DNA of 64,000 bases from Salinivibrio sp. ES.052 (GTDB lineage: Bacteria > Pseudomonadota > Gammaproteobacteria > Enterobacterales > Vibrionaceae). The notes under the pieces were generated by a model. That model was not told where the DNA came from and made no database searches. It worked only from the letters and a program-made list of their open reading frames with translations. Below are positions 49,206 to 57,501 of the stretch, in pieces (the first letter of the stretch is position 1; each line of letters begins with the position of its first letter). Location of the stretch: positions 1,892,251 to 1,956,250 of the forward strand of contig NZ_FSRI01000001.1 in the NCBI RefSeq assembly GCF_900141775.1, in the 5' to 3' direction. Position numbers and translations under genes: made by a program.

Positions 49206-49877
49206 ATGGCCCAGATAAAAGCGTTGTTTGCCAACAATAAAGCCTGGTCAAAAGACATTCGTGATACCAACCCACAGTTTTTTGCCGATCTTGCTAAAGA
49301 GCAACACCCTGAATATTTGTGGATTGGTTGTTCGGATAGCCGCGTGCCCGCAGAGCGTTTGACAGGATTAGACTCTGGCGAGCTCTTTGTGCATCGCAAC
49401 GTCGCCAATCAAGTCATCCATACCGACTTAAACTGTCTATCAGTGGTGCAATACGCCGTCGATGTATTACAAATCAAACACATCATTGTCTGTGGCCACT
49501 ATGGTTGTGGCGGGGTGCACGCCGCGATAGAAAACCCCGAGCTGGGGTTGATTAACAATTGGTTGCTGCATATTCGCGACCTCTATCTCAAGCATAAAAG
49601 CTACCTAAGCCAACTGCCGGCACAGGTACGTGGTAACCGACTTTGTGAGATCAATGTTGCCGAGCAGGTGTACCACCTCGGCAATTCCACTATTTTGCGC
49701 GCCGCATGGCAGCGCGGCCAAGATGTGAAGGTACATGGCTGGTTTTACGATACTACCGACGGGGTATTGCGTGATCTGGGGATGACGGCCGATAGCCGAG
49801 AGTCGCTTGAAATTAACTATCAAGCGGCGATGAGTCATTTAGTACCCGATGCTACCCATGTCCCCTGTGATAATTGA
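49206..49877 (+). CDS. can: Beta-class carbonic anhydrase
   Basis: The 223-residue enzyme interconverts CO2 and bicarbonate. Zinc ligands and the Asp-Arg dyad are in [11 protein letters not shown], and the His-Cys pair is in [10 protein letters not shown] use the ATG of [11 protein letters not shown], which aligns with Vibrio homologues from memory, rather than the GTG two codons earlier. It is close to hpt and yadGH, as in E. coli. Confidence 0.95.
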   Translation: MAQIKALFANNKAWSKDIRDTNPQFFADLAKEQHPEYLWIGCSDSRVPAERLTGLDSGELFVHRNVANQVIHTDLNCLSVVQYAVDVLQIKHIIVCGHYGCGGVHAAIENPELGLINNWLLHIRDLYLKHKSYLSQLPAQVRGNRLCEINVAEQVYHLGNSTILRAAWQRGQDVKVHGWFYDTTDGVLRDLGMTADSRESLEINYQAAMSHLVPDATHVPCDN

Positions 49878-49934
49878 CAGAGTGCTGACACTGTAAGACT
49901 TGTGATCAGTGGCTGATCGTCGTACAACACCGCC

Positions 49935-50345
49935 ATGACTCCGAACGCGCACGCTTCATCATCAACCACGCACCGCTCTCCGCTACTTTTGTGGCTGATA
50001 GCGGGCGTGATGCTGTTTGCGGTGATCGCGAATGCTGTGGTGCAATCTCATGTTTCGCCATTTCAGCCAAGTAGCCAAATCCATGCGCTGCAACACACAC
50101 CGGCCCTGCTTTCGGCTGCGAGAGCCAGCGTCGCCTTGCCTGCTGCGTTACCTGATGACGATACCCAGCCGCCACATTTAGCCGCCATTACTCACCCCCC
50201 GCACATTCGCCTTGCTTGGCACTTGATTGCCTTTTTGTGCGTACTTGGGGTGTGTCTGCCACGCCAGTATCTTGCGTTTTCACTCCCCCGCCTCGGAGGC
50301 TGGCGAGAACACAACCTGCAATACCGCTTTATTCATTCGCGTTAA
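49935..50345 (+). CDS. Putative VemP-like export-monitoring arrest peptide upstream of secD2
   Basis: The 136-residue protein has an N-terminal hydrophobic stretch (residues 16-35, LLLWLIAGVMLFAVIANA) that could be a signal sequence. A second hydrophobic stretch lies at about 92-110, and the C-terminus is short, with RLGGWREHNLQY followed by RFIHSR and the stop. VemP of Vibrio alginolyticus lies directly upstream of secDF2 and, as I recall, its arrest segment reads HRISGWKETNAMY. Trp, Gly, Glu, Asn, Tyr and the first Arg coincide here. No clear Shine-Dalgarno precedes the ATG. The rest of the protein is not recognisable. The call rests on position plus this motif and is inference. Confidence 0.6.
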   Translation: MTPNAHASSSTTHRSPLLLWLIAGVMLFAVIANAVVQSHVSPFQPSSQIHALQHTPALLSAARASVALPAALPDDDTQPPHLAAITHPPHIRLAWHLIAFLCVLGVCLPRQYLAFSLPRLGGWREHNLQYRFIHSR

Positions 50346-50350
50346 CCGTT

Positions 50351-50453
50351 CGCTTTCCTGAAGAAGGCCTTCGCGCCTTTACCCCTAATTACAATATCGA
50401 GCTGGCGCTCGGTATTAGGCTTTGCTGTGCGTGATGCACAGCCAAGGAGAACG
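50351..50453 (+). promoter_or_regulatory. Leader structure able to hide the secD2 ribosome site
   Basis: TTTCCT (50354-50359, starting 9 bases after the small ORF's stop) is complementary to AGGAGA (50445-50450) in the secD2 Shine-Dalgarno sequence, with flanking CG/CG pairs after one mismatch. Two local hairpins lie between the arms: AATATCGAGC-TGGC-GCTCGGTATT and GCTGTGC-GTGAT-GCACAGC. A ribosome held at the end of the small ORF would reach the 5' arm and free the ribosome site. Confidence 0.55.
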
Positions 50454-50454
50454 A

Positions 50455-52233
50455 ATGAATAAATTATCCCCCGTTAATCGGTATTCTTTATGGCACTACG
50501 CCGCATTAGTCCTGATGTTGATCGTCCTGACCGTGCAGGCGTTACCAAGCTTTTTTGGCGACCACCCAGTGGTGAGCGTGTCGCATCACTCGCATCAGGG
50601 ACTACAAAACTGGCTTAAAGCCCATCCTGAGGCCGTGAGTGAAGTGCGTTATGACTCGCAAGGGACGGTTACCTTAATCACGCCCGATATTAGCCAGCAA
50701 CAGAACGTACAACAGCAATTAAAAGGCACTCTAGGACCCGACGCGGAAATCACCCTCGATTATTTATCCGCAGCACCCACATGGCTGTCGCGCCTCGGCG
50801 CCGAGCCGGTAAAACTAGGGCTCGATCTACGCGGCGGTGTGCAATTGTTGCTTTGGGTTGATACCGACCAAGCACTCGCCCATCAAGCCGAAGCGTTAGT
50901 ACAAGGCCTCAACTTATGGTTAGACAGCCAGCACTTACCGGCTAGCGCCACGGTCAACACCAAAGATAACACCACGGTGCAATTGCCGATGCTCAGTGCC
51001 AGCGATCGCAGCAAAGCCAGCGCTTGGTTTACCGAGCATTATCCGCAATGGCGATTCAATAGCGCCGCAAATGGCTGGCAGATGACCGATACCGAGCAAG
51101 ACGCGATGAGTCATCAAGCTGTGCGTCAGAATATCGATATTCTTCGCAAACGTATCGACGCTTTAGGCGTGGCTGAGGCGAGTGTACAACGTCAGGGTAA
51201 AGACTATATTCGTATCGAACTGCCCGGGGTGCACGATCCTAAGCAAGCCAAAAATGTCATTGGCGCGACAGCCTCACTCGCGTTCTATGCCCTCGATGCC
51301 ACAAGCCCGAAACGCCTGTATGACGCACAGCACAATGTGGTGCCGTTAGCACGTCACGCCATTTTGGGTGGGGAACACATTATTGATGCGCGTACAAGCG
51401 TCGATGAAATGCGTCGTCCACAAGTTGATATTCGCTTGGATGGCCCCGGTGGCGAGACCATGTTGGCCTTTACCCGACGTCACTTGGGCGATCCCATGGC
51501 CACTGTGTACCGTGAGTATCAAGCCAATAAGCAGGGTGATCTGGTTGCCAATGAACGGGTGATCAACGTCGCGACAATTCAAAGTGCGCTCAGCGATCGA
51601 TTCCGGATCACGGGCCTGTCGAGCCCAGAAGAAGCCCGTAACCTCTCGATGTTGCTGCGTGCTGGCGCACTCACCGCGCCGATTAAAATCGTTGAAGAAC
51701 GCGCGATTGGTCCAACCTTGGGCGCCGATAATATCAAGGCAGGATTTTCTGCACTGGCCGTTGGCATGATAGGTATGGCTCTCTTTATGATGCTTTGGTA
51801 TCGCCGCTTTGGCTGGGTCGCGATTGTTTCACTGGTTGCCAACTTGATGATGCAAGTCGGCCTACTCGCACTGCTGCCCGGCGCAGTGTTGACCCTACCG
51901 GGCATCGCCGGCTTAGTGTTAACCGTGGGCATGGCGGTCGATACCAATGTGCTGATCTTTGAGCGTATTCGCGATCGCTTACGTGCTGGCGCAAGCCTAG
52001 CCAATGCCATTGATACGGGTTATCGAGCGGCCTTTAGCACCATCTTTGACGCCAATATCACCACCTTAATTTCCGCGGTCTGCTTGTATACGGTCGGCTC
52101 AGGTCCATTACAAGGGTTTGCCACCACACTGATTCTGGGACTGTGCGCCAGCATGATCAGCGGCATTGTCGGCACGCGAGCGATCATCAACCCGATTTGG
52201 GGACGCGACCGCCGCCGCGCCGTGACCATTTAA
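50455..52233 (+). CDS. secD: Protein translocase subunit SecD (second copy, SecD2)
   Basis: The 592-residue membrane protein helps pull exported proteins through SecYEG using the ion gradient. The chosen ATG (MNKLSPVNRYSLWHY) follows AAGGAGA. It has one N-terminal helix, a large periplasmic domain containing LGLDLRGGVQLLLWVD, and five C-terminal helices with TLPGIAGLVLTVGMAVDTNVLIFERIRDRL. It is not next to yajC and tgt, the standard place, so it is probably the SecDF2 paralogue known in Vibrio. The small upstream ORF fits that. Confidence 0.92.
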   Translation: MNKLSPVNRYSLWHYAALVLMLIVLTVQALPSFFGDHPVVSVSHHSHQGLQNWLKAHPEAVSEVRYDSQGTVTLITPDISQQQNVQQQLKGTLGPDAEITLDYLSAAPTWLSRLGAEPVKLGLDLRGGVQLLLWVDTDQALAHQAEALVQGLNLWLDSQHLPASATVNTKDNTTVQLPMLSASDRSKASAWFTEHYPQWRFNSAANGWQMTDTEQDAMSHQAVRQNIDILRKRIDALGVAEASVQRQGKDYIRIELPGVHDPKQAKNVIGATASLAFYALDATSPKRLYDAQHNVVPLARHAILGGEHIIDARTSVDEMRRPQVDIRLDGPGGETMLAFTRRHLGDPMATVYREYQANKQGDLVANERVINVATIQSALSDRFRITGLSSPEEARNLSMLLRAGALTAPIKIVEERAIGPTLGADNIKAGFSALAVGMIGMALFMMLWYRRFGWVAIVSLVANLMMQVGLLALLPGAVLTLPGIAGLVLTVGMAVDTNVLIFERIRDRLRAGASLANAIDTGYRAAFSTIFDANITTLISAVCLYTVGSGPLQGFATTLILGLCASMISGIVGTRAIINPIWGRDRRRAVTI

Positions 52234-52245
52234 GGAGCTACGTTT

Positions 52246-53142
52246 ATGAAACTTACACAAGTCCGCTATGCCAGCTTCGCCCTATCGGGGTTGCTCACCG
52301 TGCTCAGCCTCTGGGCGATTGCTTCTTATGGCCTCAACTTGGGCATCGACTTTACTGGCGGTATCGTGATTGATTTCACTCTACCCAGCTTAGCTGGCAG
52401 TGATACACTGATCGCTGCCCTGCACCATCAGTTTGGCGAGTTGGCAACACTCACGCCAAGCACCACTCATGGCCAGTGGCAGCTCATTTTACCTCATGCG
52501 TCTCAATGGCAAGATCCGCAACAGGTGATCGCACAAATCAGCAGCGCGCTCGCCATGCCCGTCACCTTAGTTCAAGCGAACGTCGTCGGCCCTCAAGTGG
52601 GTCAGGTGCTATTTGAACAAGGGGGGTTGGCTCTGCTGGTTGCTTCGTTGGCTATCATGCTTTATTTGGCTATTCGTTTTGAATGGCGCCTTGCCTTGGC
52701 GGCAGTAGGGGCGTTGGTGCACGATGTGATCCTCACCTTGGGCCTGCTGGCGATACTGGCTGTGCCGATGGATCTCAATGTTATTGCCGGGCTCCTCGCC
52801 GTTATTGGTTATTCACTCAATGACTCTATTGTGATCGGCGATCGACTGCGTGATGTGCTTAGAGCCAAACCGGATCAATGTGTGTATATCAGCACCAATA
52901 TTGCGGTCTGTGAGACTTTCTCGCGCACCTTGATCACCGCCGGCACCACGCTGTTTACCATCGGATGTTTGTTGGTGTTAGGTGGCGATGCTTTGTATGG
53001 CTTTGCGCTGACGCTCTTTGTTGGCGTACTCACTGGCACTTGGTCATCGGTCGCGGTGGCGTCTTGTCTACAAGAAATGCTGGGGTTGTCCCCCGCGCAT
53101 TATCAGCGCGCCTCTGCACCAGAGCGAGAAGGCGCCTACTAA
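52246..53142 (+). CDS. secF: Protein translocase subunit SecF (second copy, SecF2)
   Basis: The 298-residue partner of SecD2 begins 12 bases after its stop. It has GIDFTGGIVIDF in the N-terminal part, then VIAGLLAVIGYSLNDSIVIGDRLRD and SRTLITAGTTLFTI, the SecF membrane motifs. A terminator follows, so vemP-like ORF, secD2 and secF2 form one unit. Confidence 0.93.
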   Translation: MKLTQVRYASFALSGLLTVLSLWAIASYGLNLGIDFTGGIVIDFTLPSLAGSDTLIAALHHQFGELATLTPSTTHGQWQLILPHASQWQDPQQVIAQISSALAMPVTLVQANVVGPQVGQVLFEQGGLALLVASLAIMLYLAIRFEWRLALAAVGALVHDVILTLGLLAILAVPMDLNVIAGLLAVIGYSLNDSIVIGDRLRDVLRAKPDQCVYISTNIAVCETFSRTLITAGTTLFTIGCLLVLGGDALYGFALTLFVGVLTGTWSSVAVASCLQEMLGLSPAHYQRASAPEREGAY

Positions 53143-53164
53143 CTCAATGATGGGGCATAAACAA

Positions 53165-53193
53165 AAAAACCGAGCAGATGCTCGGTTTTTGGT
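53165..53193. terminator. Terminator between secF2 and hpt
   Basis: An 11-bp perfect stem (AAAAACCGAGC/GCTCGGTTTTT) with AGAT loop serves convergent genes. Confidence 0.9.
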
Positions 53194-53216
53194 TTATCTA
53201 TCGTATGACCGCTTGG

Positions 53217-53747
53217 CTAATCCTGCGGAATCACTTTCCCCACATACGGGAGATGGCGATATTTCTGCGCATAATCAATACCAACGCCCACCACAAATTC
53301 ATCTGGAATGGTAAAGCCAAGCCAATCGACCTTAACGTCTACTTCACGACGCTCTGGTTTGTCCAATAGGGTACAAATACGGACAGAGTTTGGCTCACGC
53401 AGCGAGAGGATCTCACAGACCTTGCTGAGCGTATTACCCGTGTCGATGATGTCTTCGACCAAGAGAATATCTTTGCCTTTGATATCGTCATCTAGGTCTT
53501 TCAATATTCGCACATCCCGTGTGCTTTCCATACTGTTGCCGTAACTTGATGCTGTCATAAAATCGACTGCATGTGGCATATCAATCGCACGGCATAAATC
53601 CGCCATGAAAACAAACGAGCCGCGTAACAGCCCCACTAAGACGAGCTCTGAAGAGTCTTTATAGTGTTCGCTGATCTCGGCACCCAGGGCTTTTACTCGC
53701 GCCTGTACATCCTGCTCTGAAATCATCACTTCAACGGTGTGTTTCAT
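53217..53747 (-). CDS. hpt: Hypoxanthine phosphoribosyltransferase
   Basis: The 176-residue purine salvage enzyme makes IMP and GMP. The PRPP-binding motif is [13 protein letters not shown], and the flexible loop [13 protein letters not shown] is present. It is divergent from the luxR/hapR homologue, an arrangement conserved in Vibrio. Confidence 0.96.
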   Translation of the reverse strand: MKHTVEVMISEQDVQARVKALGAEISEHYKDSSELVLVGLLRGSFVFMADLCRAIDMPHAVDFMTASSYGNSMESTRDVRILKDLDDDIKGKDILLVEDIIDTGNTLSKVCEILSLREPNSVRICTLLDKPERREVDVKVDWLGFTIPDEFVVGVGIDYAQKYRHLPYVGKVIPQD

Positions 53748-54097
53748 ATCTGCCCCGATGGTTGTCTCTCCACGATAGGGAGGTCACTAACAAAGGTGGC
53801 ATAGTCTAGCACTAAATCGATTGCGGATCCCAGCCAGACAGTTTTCCTCGCAAATGCACCCACACACTAGTTGGTTATCACACTGATTGATAAGAAAAAA
53901 TAATGACTGCCTGTGTTTTTAATAATGAGTGACTTTTTTTGCAGACAAAATTACCATTTTACGGCCCAGATCAGGCCTCTAGACGTTGTCAGGCGACAAA
54001 TAGCTGGTATAAACTCAATTTTCGCTAATAAGAAAATTGTTAGCACAAACAATAATTAATTTGTACAAACCAAAAAAATAAGTTGGCAGGTTTTAGG
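53748..54097. other. Intergenic control region between hpt and the luxR/hapR homologue
   Basis: This AT-rich region of 350 bases contains no gene. ATTGATAAGAAAAAATAATGA at about 53886 (with spacing written here as one half-site plus a weaker one) resembles the LuxR/HapR-type operator and could serve autoregulation. The last 20 bases hold the ribosome site and a putative small-RNA target. Confidence 0.45.
54081..54097 (+). promoter_or_regulatory. Putative Qrr small-RNA target over the luxR/hapR ribosome site
   Basis: AGTTGGCAGG directly precedes the start. The core GTTGGC is complementary to the GCCAAC element of Vibrio Qrr small RNAs, which pair with luxR/hapR leaders at the same place. The extent of pairing outside the core is limited. 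Confidence 0.5.
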
Positions 54098-54703
54098 ATG
54101 GCTCAATCAAATGAAAGAACAAGGACGCGACTGTCGCCCGAACGCCGCAAAGAGCAGTTATTAACTTGTGGCTTAGATGTCTTTGCTAAACGCGGTATCG
54201 GTCGTGCAGGCCATGCGGACATCGCAGAAATGGCAGACGTATCAGTCGCCACTGTATTTAATTACTTCCCGACTCGGGAAGATTTAGTGGAAGAGATCCT
54301 AGCTCAAACGGAGAAGCACTTCATTACATTGATTAATGAGTGTACCGCACAGGATCAATCCATGCGGGCGTCACTAAACTGCATCACGTCGCAGATTATC
54401 GACACAGCACTCGCCGATAAAGCCTGGATGAAAGTCTGGTTTGAATGGAGTACCTCGATTCGCGAGGATATTTGGCCACGCTTTGTGAAAGGCAGCCGAG
54501 ACGCGATGGATCAGTTCGAACACGTGTTTGAGCACGGGATGGCAAAAGGTGAGATGGTTGATGGCCATCCGCCACGTCGACTAGCCAGTATGTTGGCCGG
54601 TGTTTGCTACGTGCTGTTTTTACAAGCACATCAGCAACCAGATAAAGCCGCGTTGAACTCAATGGCCCAAAATTACATTGATGTATTGTGCCAACAGAGC
54701 TAA
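54098..54703 (+). CDS. Quorum-sensing master regulator, LuxR/HapR family (TetR type)
   Basis: The 201-residue protein has the highly conserved N-terminal block RLSPERRKEQLLTCGLDVFA and the TetR helix-turn-helix HADIAEMADVSVATVFNYFP, typical of V. harveyi LuxR and V. cholerae HapR. The C-terminal ligand/dimer domain contains WMKVWFEWSTSIREDIWP, also characteristic. It should control high-cell-density gene expression. I take the ATG of MAQSNERTRTR; a TTG five codons earlier is possible. A strong terminator follows. Confidence 0.94.
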   Translation: MAQSNERTRTRLSPERRKEQLLTCGLDVFAKRGIGRAGHADIAEMADVSVATVFNYFPTREDLVEEILAQTEKHFITLINECTAQDQSMRASLNCITSQIIDTALADKAWMKVWFEWSTSIREDIWPRFVKGSRDAMDQFEHVFEHGMAKGEMVDGHPPRRLASMLAGVCYVLFLQAHQQPDKAALNSMAQNYIDVLCQQS

Positions 54704-54718
54704 CTCGCGCAACCCAGT

Positions 54719-54746
54719 AAAAGCCAACCCGTCGGTTGGCTTTTTT
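54719..54746 (+). terminator. Terminator of the luxR/hapR homologue
   Basis: An 11-bp perfect stem (AAAAGCCAACC/GGTTGGCTTTT) with CGTC loop and six T residues. Confidence 0.9.
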
Positions 54747-54759
54747 GGTTCTTCACCGA

Positions 54760-55812
54760 TCAACACTCGCCATCGATAAAGCTCGGCCCATCATGAAACA
54801 AGACAGGCTCGTGAGCGCGAATATTCAACCTCACCCTCTCGCCCACGGATAAGGGCTCTCTCGCATGCACCGATAATTTTTGCCCATGAATATCAATGGT
54901 GTAACGACTACTGTCACCCATAAATTGCTGCGAAAGCACCTGCCCCTCACCTTGCGCATCAGCACGGATACTCAAAAATTGCGGGCGAAGCAACCACCAA
55001 TGCGGACCGGGATGACAATGTACTGGGCGCGGCCATGGACCCAGAGGCGTCTGCATTTGCTCTTGCGCCGAGACGGTGACAGGCACATAGGAGCCTTGGC
55101 CGAGAAAGTCCGCTACAAACCGGCTGGCAGGCTGATAGTAAACCTCAGTGGTGTCACCAAACTGCTCGATCAGACCTTGATTCATCACAGCTAACTTATC
55201 GGCAAACGCAAACGCTTCTTCACGACTGTGGGTAACGAGGATTGCCGTGACCCCTTGTGACTTAAAGATGCGTCGGATTTCTTCAATTAAGTCATGACGA
55301 ACCTGGGTATCAATGTTTGAAAAAGGCTCATCCAGCAATAACAGATCCGGCTCATAAGCCAGTGCCCGAGCAATCGCTACTCGTTGCTGTTGACCACCGG
55401 ATAATTGATGCGGGTAACGATCCCCAAGGTCAGTTAAATGAACCAGTTTAAGCATGTCAGCCACTTTGCTCGCTCGCGCTTGAGCGGCCAACTGTGAAAG
55501 TCCAAATCCAATATTCTCTGCCACGGTCAAATGAGGAAAGAGAGCGTAGTCTTGAAAAATCATACCAATATTACGCTGCTCTGGTGGAACAGAGTGATGC
55601 TCGTTATCCATGACTTTACAGCCAATCGATAGCGTCCCTGCCGATAGTGGCATTAAACCTGCCATCGCCTTCAACAAGGTGGTTTTCCCACAGCCACTGG
55701 CCCCGAGCAAGCAAACAATTTCTCCCGGTGCGACTTGCAACGACAACGCCTTTAAGACCGGCGTGCCATTATAGCTACAAGTCAGGTTTTCAATCGACAG
55801 GGCACACTTCAT
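54760..55812 (-). CDS. fbpC: Iron(III) ABC transporter ATP-binding protein
   Basis: The 350-residue ATPase has Walker A GASGCGKTT, signature LSGGQQQRVAIARALA, Walker B LLLLDEPFSNID and a C-terminal TOBE-like regulatory domain. It is the last gene of the fbpABC cluster and overlaps the permease gene by four bases. Confidence 0.93.
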   Translation of the reverse strand: MKCALSIENLTCSYNGTPVLKALSLQVAPGEIVCLLGASGCGKTTLLKAMAGLMPLSAGTLSIGCKVMDNEHHSVPPEQRNIGMIFQDYALFPHLTVAENIGFGLSQLAAQARASKVADMLKLVHLTDLGDRYPHQLSGGQQQRVAIARALAYEPDLLLLDEPFSNIDTQVRHDLIEEIRRIFKSQGVTAILVTHSREEAFAFADKLAVMNQGLIEQFGDTTEVYYQPASRFVADFLGQGSYVPVTVSAQEQMQTPLGPWPRPVHCHPGPHWWLLRPQFLSIRADAQGEGQVLSQQFMGDSSRYTIDIHGQKLSVHAREPLSVGERVRLNIRAHEPVLFHDGPSFIDGEC

Positions 55813-57440
55813 TGATATTTCTGCTCCAATGATCGGTTAATCAGGATTAGCGGTACCAAGCCTACCACTACCAGTAATATCGCCGGTAATGCCGCGTACT
55901 CTAGGTGCTCATCAGAGGTAAAGTTGTACACATAGGTGGCCAGTGTTTCAAAGTTGAATGGGCGAAGTAGAATAGCAGCATTAAGCTCCTTCATTGATTC
56001 AATAAACACCAACAACATCGCGATTAAGGTGCCACGACGGATCAAGGGTAAATACACACGACGAATCACACCGGTTGTGGTACATCCCATGGTCCGGGCC
56101 GCCATGTCGAGAGAGGGAGGGATCTTCGCCATGCTGGACTCAATGCTGCCAATCGCGACCGCACTGAAACGCACAACAAACGCAGTTAACAGTGCCACCA
56201 TGGTGCCAGATAACACTAATCCCGGCCGGCCCCATCCATAATTCGTAGCAAGATCATTGATCAAGTGATCCCCGCGCGTCAGTACCAACATCACCCCAAT
56301 GGCCAAGACGGTTCCAGGGACTGCGTAGCCCATTGAAGCCAAACGCATCGGTGTCACACTGAAGCCATGGCCACGCAGACGACGATAAACATTCACCGTC
56401 CAAGCAATGGCAACCGCAATGAAAGCAGCCAAACTGGACGTATAAAAGCTGTTATAACTAAAGGTTGCAAAATCACTGATGGCATTTTTTTCATAATAAT
56501 GCCAAGCGTAAATAACCAACTGTAACAGCGGTAAGATAAAGGCTAGAGATAATATGCTCCAACACCAAGCCACCACACCTGCTTTGCGCCACCCATATAA
56601 TGGTATTTTCTCGATCGCATCACTACTGGAGCTCGGACTAAATTGCGCTTGCTTGCGACGTCCATAACGTTCAGCACTGATCAATAAGAAAATAGCCACC
56701 AGCATCATCGCTGATATTTTAGCGGCCGCCGTTAAGCTTGAATAACTCAACCAGGTGTCATAGACCGCAGTCGTCAGTGTGCTAACGGCAAAGTAATTGA
56801 CCGTACCAAAATCCCCGAGCGCCTCCATAGCAACTAAGGATGCCCCCACTGCAATCGCGGGCCGAGCTAACGGTAAGGAAATACGGCGAAAGCTCTGCAA
56901 TGGAGAGCAACCAAGTAGACGTGCAGAATGCGTCAAAGTCACACTTTGCTCCATAAAAGCAGCACGTGTGAGTAGATAAATATAAGGATACAACACCAAC
57001 GCTAAGACAAAGCACGCGCCTAGCAAGGTGCGCATATCCGGGAACCAATAATCGGTCACGCTCTGCCACTCAAATAAGTAACGCAAAGCACGCTGTAATG
57101 GACCTGCATAGTCGAACCAATCGGTATAAATATAACCGATAATATAGCCAGGCATCGCTAAAGGAAGCACCATCGCCCATTGTAATTGACGACTTCCTGG
57201 AACCTGATACATCGCCAGCATCCATGCAGTGGGAACGCCAAGTAACATGGCAATGGCGACCACGCCTGCCACCAAAAGGGTGGTATTTAGGGTATAAGTG
57301 GGGAGCACAGTCCTAAACAGATGAGGAAAAATATCACCTGTATCACCAACTGCGGTATAAAAGATCGCTAAGATCGGCAAAACCAGCAATAGGGCAATGC
57401 ACCAACTGCTGGTTTTTATAATGGGTAATCTATCTCGCAT
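55809..57440 (-). CDS. fbpB: Iron(III) ABC transporter permease
   Basis: The 543-residue protein has about 12 membrane helices made of two fused permease halves. Each half has an EAA-type loop: ARLLGCSPLQSFRRISLPLARPA in the first (conserved G and hydrophobic spacing) and AARTMGCTTTGVIRRVYLPL in the second. This fused layout is typical of FbpB/SfuB iron transporters. Confidence 0.93.
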   Translation of the reverse strand: MRDRLPIIKTSSWCIALLLVLPILAIFYTAVGDTGDIFPHLFRTVLPTYTLNTTLLVAGVVAIAMLLGVPTAWMLAMYQVPGSRQLQWAMVLPLAMPGYIIGYIYTDWFDYAGPLQRALRYLFEWQSVTDYWFPDMRTLLGACFVLALVLYPYIYLLTRAAFMEQSVTLTHSARLLGCSPLQSFRRISLPLARPAIAVGASLVAMEALGDFGTVNYFAVSTLTTAVYDTWLSYSSLTAAAKISAMMLVAIFLLISAERYGRRKQAQFSPSSSSDAIEKIPLYGWRKAGVVAWCWSILSLAFILPLLQLVIYAWHYYEKNAISDFATFSYNSFYTSSLAAFIAVAIAWTVNVYRRLRGHGFSVTPMRLASMGYAVPGTVLAIGVMLVLTRGDHLINDLATNYGWGRPGLVLSGTMVALLTAFVVRFSAVAIGSIESSMAKIPPSLDMAARTMGCTTTGVIRRVYLPLIRRGTLIAMLLVFIESMKELNAAILLRPFNFETLATYVYNFTSDEHLEYAALPAILLVVVGLVPLILINRSLEQKYQ

Positions 57441-57472
57441 GGCCTACTACATTAAGGCGTCAGAGAAAGACA

Positions 57473-57493
57473 ATAGGGGTGATTCACCCCTAT
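57473..57493. repeat. Palindromic hairpin between fbpA and fbpB
   Basis: A perfect 10-bp inverted repeat (ATAGGGGTGA/TCACCCCTAT) around one base lies in the fbpA-fbpB gap. It could partly terminate or protect the fbpA message so that the binding protein is made in excess. Confidence 0.7.
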
Positions 57494-57501
57494 GCAATGG
57501 C

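Noticed and set aside
53975..53995. GACGTTGTCAG resembling part of a Qrr small RNA
   Set aside because: Only about ten bases match, in sense orientation, with no sigma-54 promoter or terminator around it; a qrr gene is not supported.
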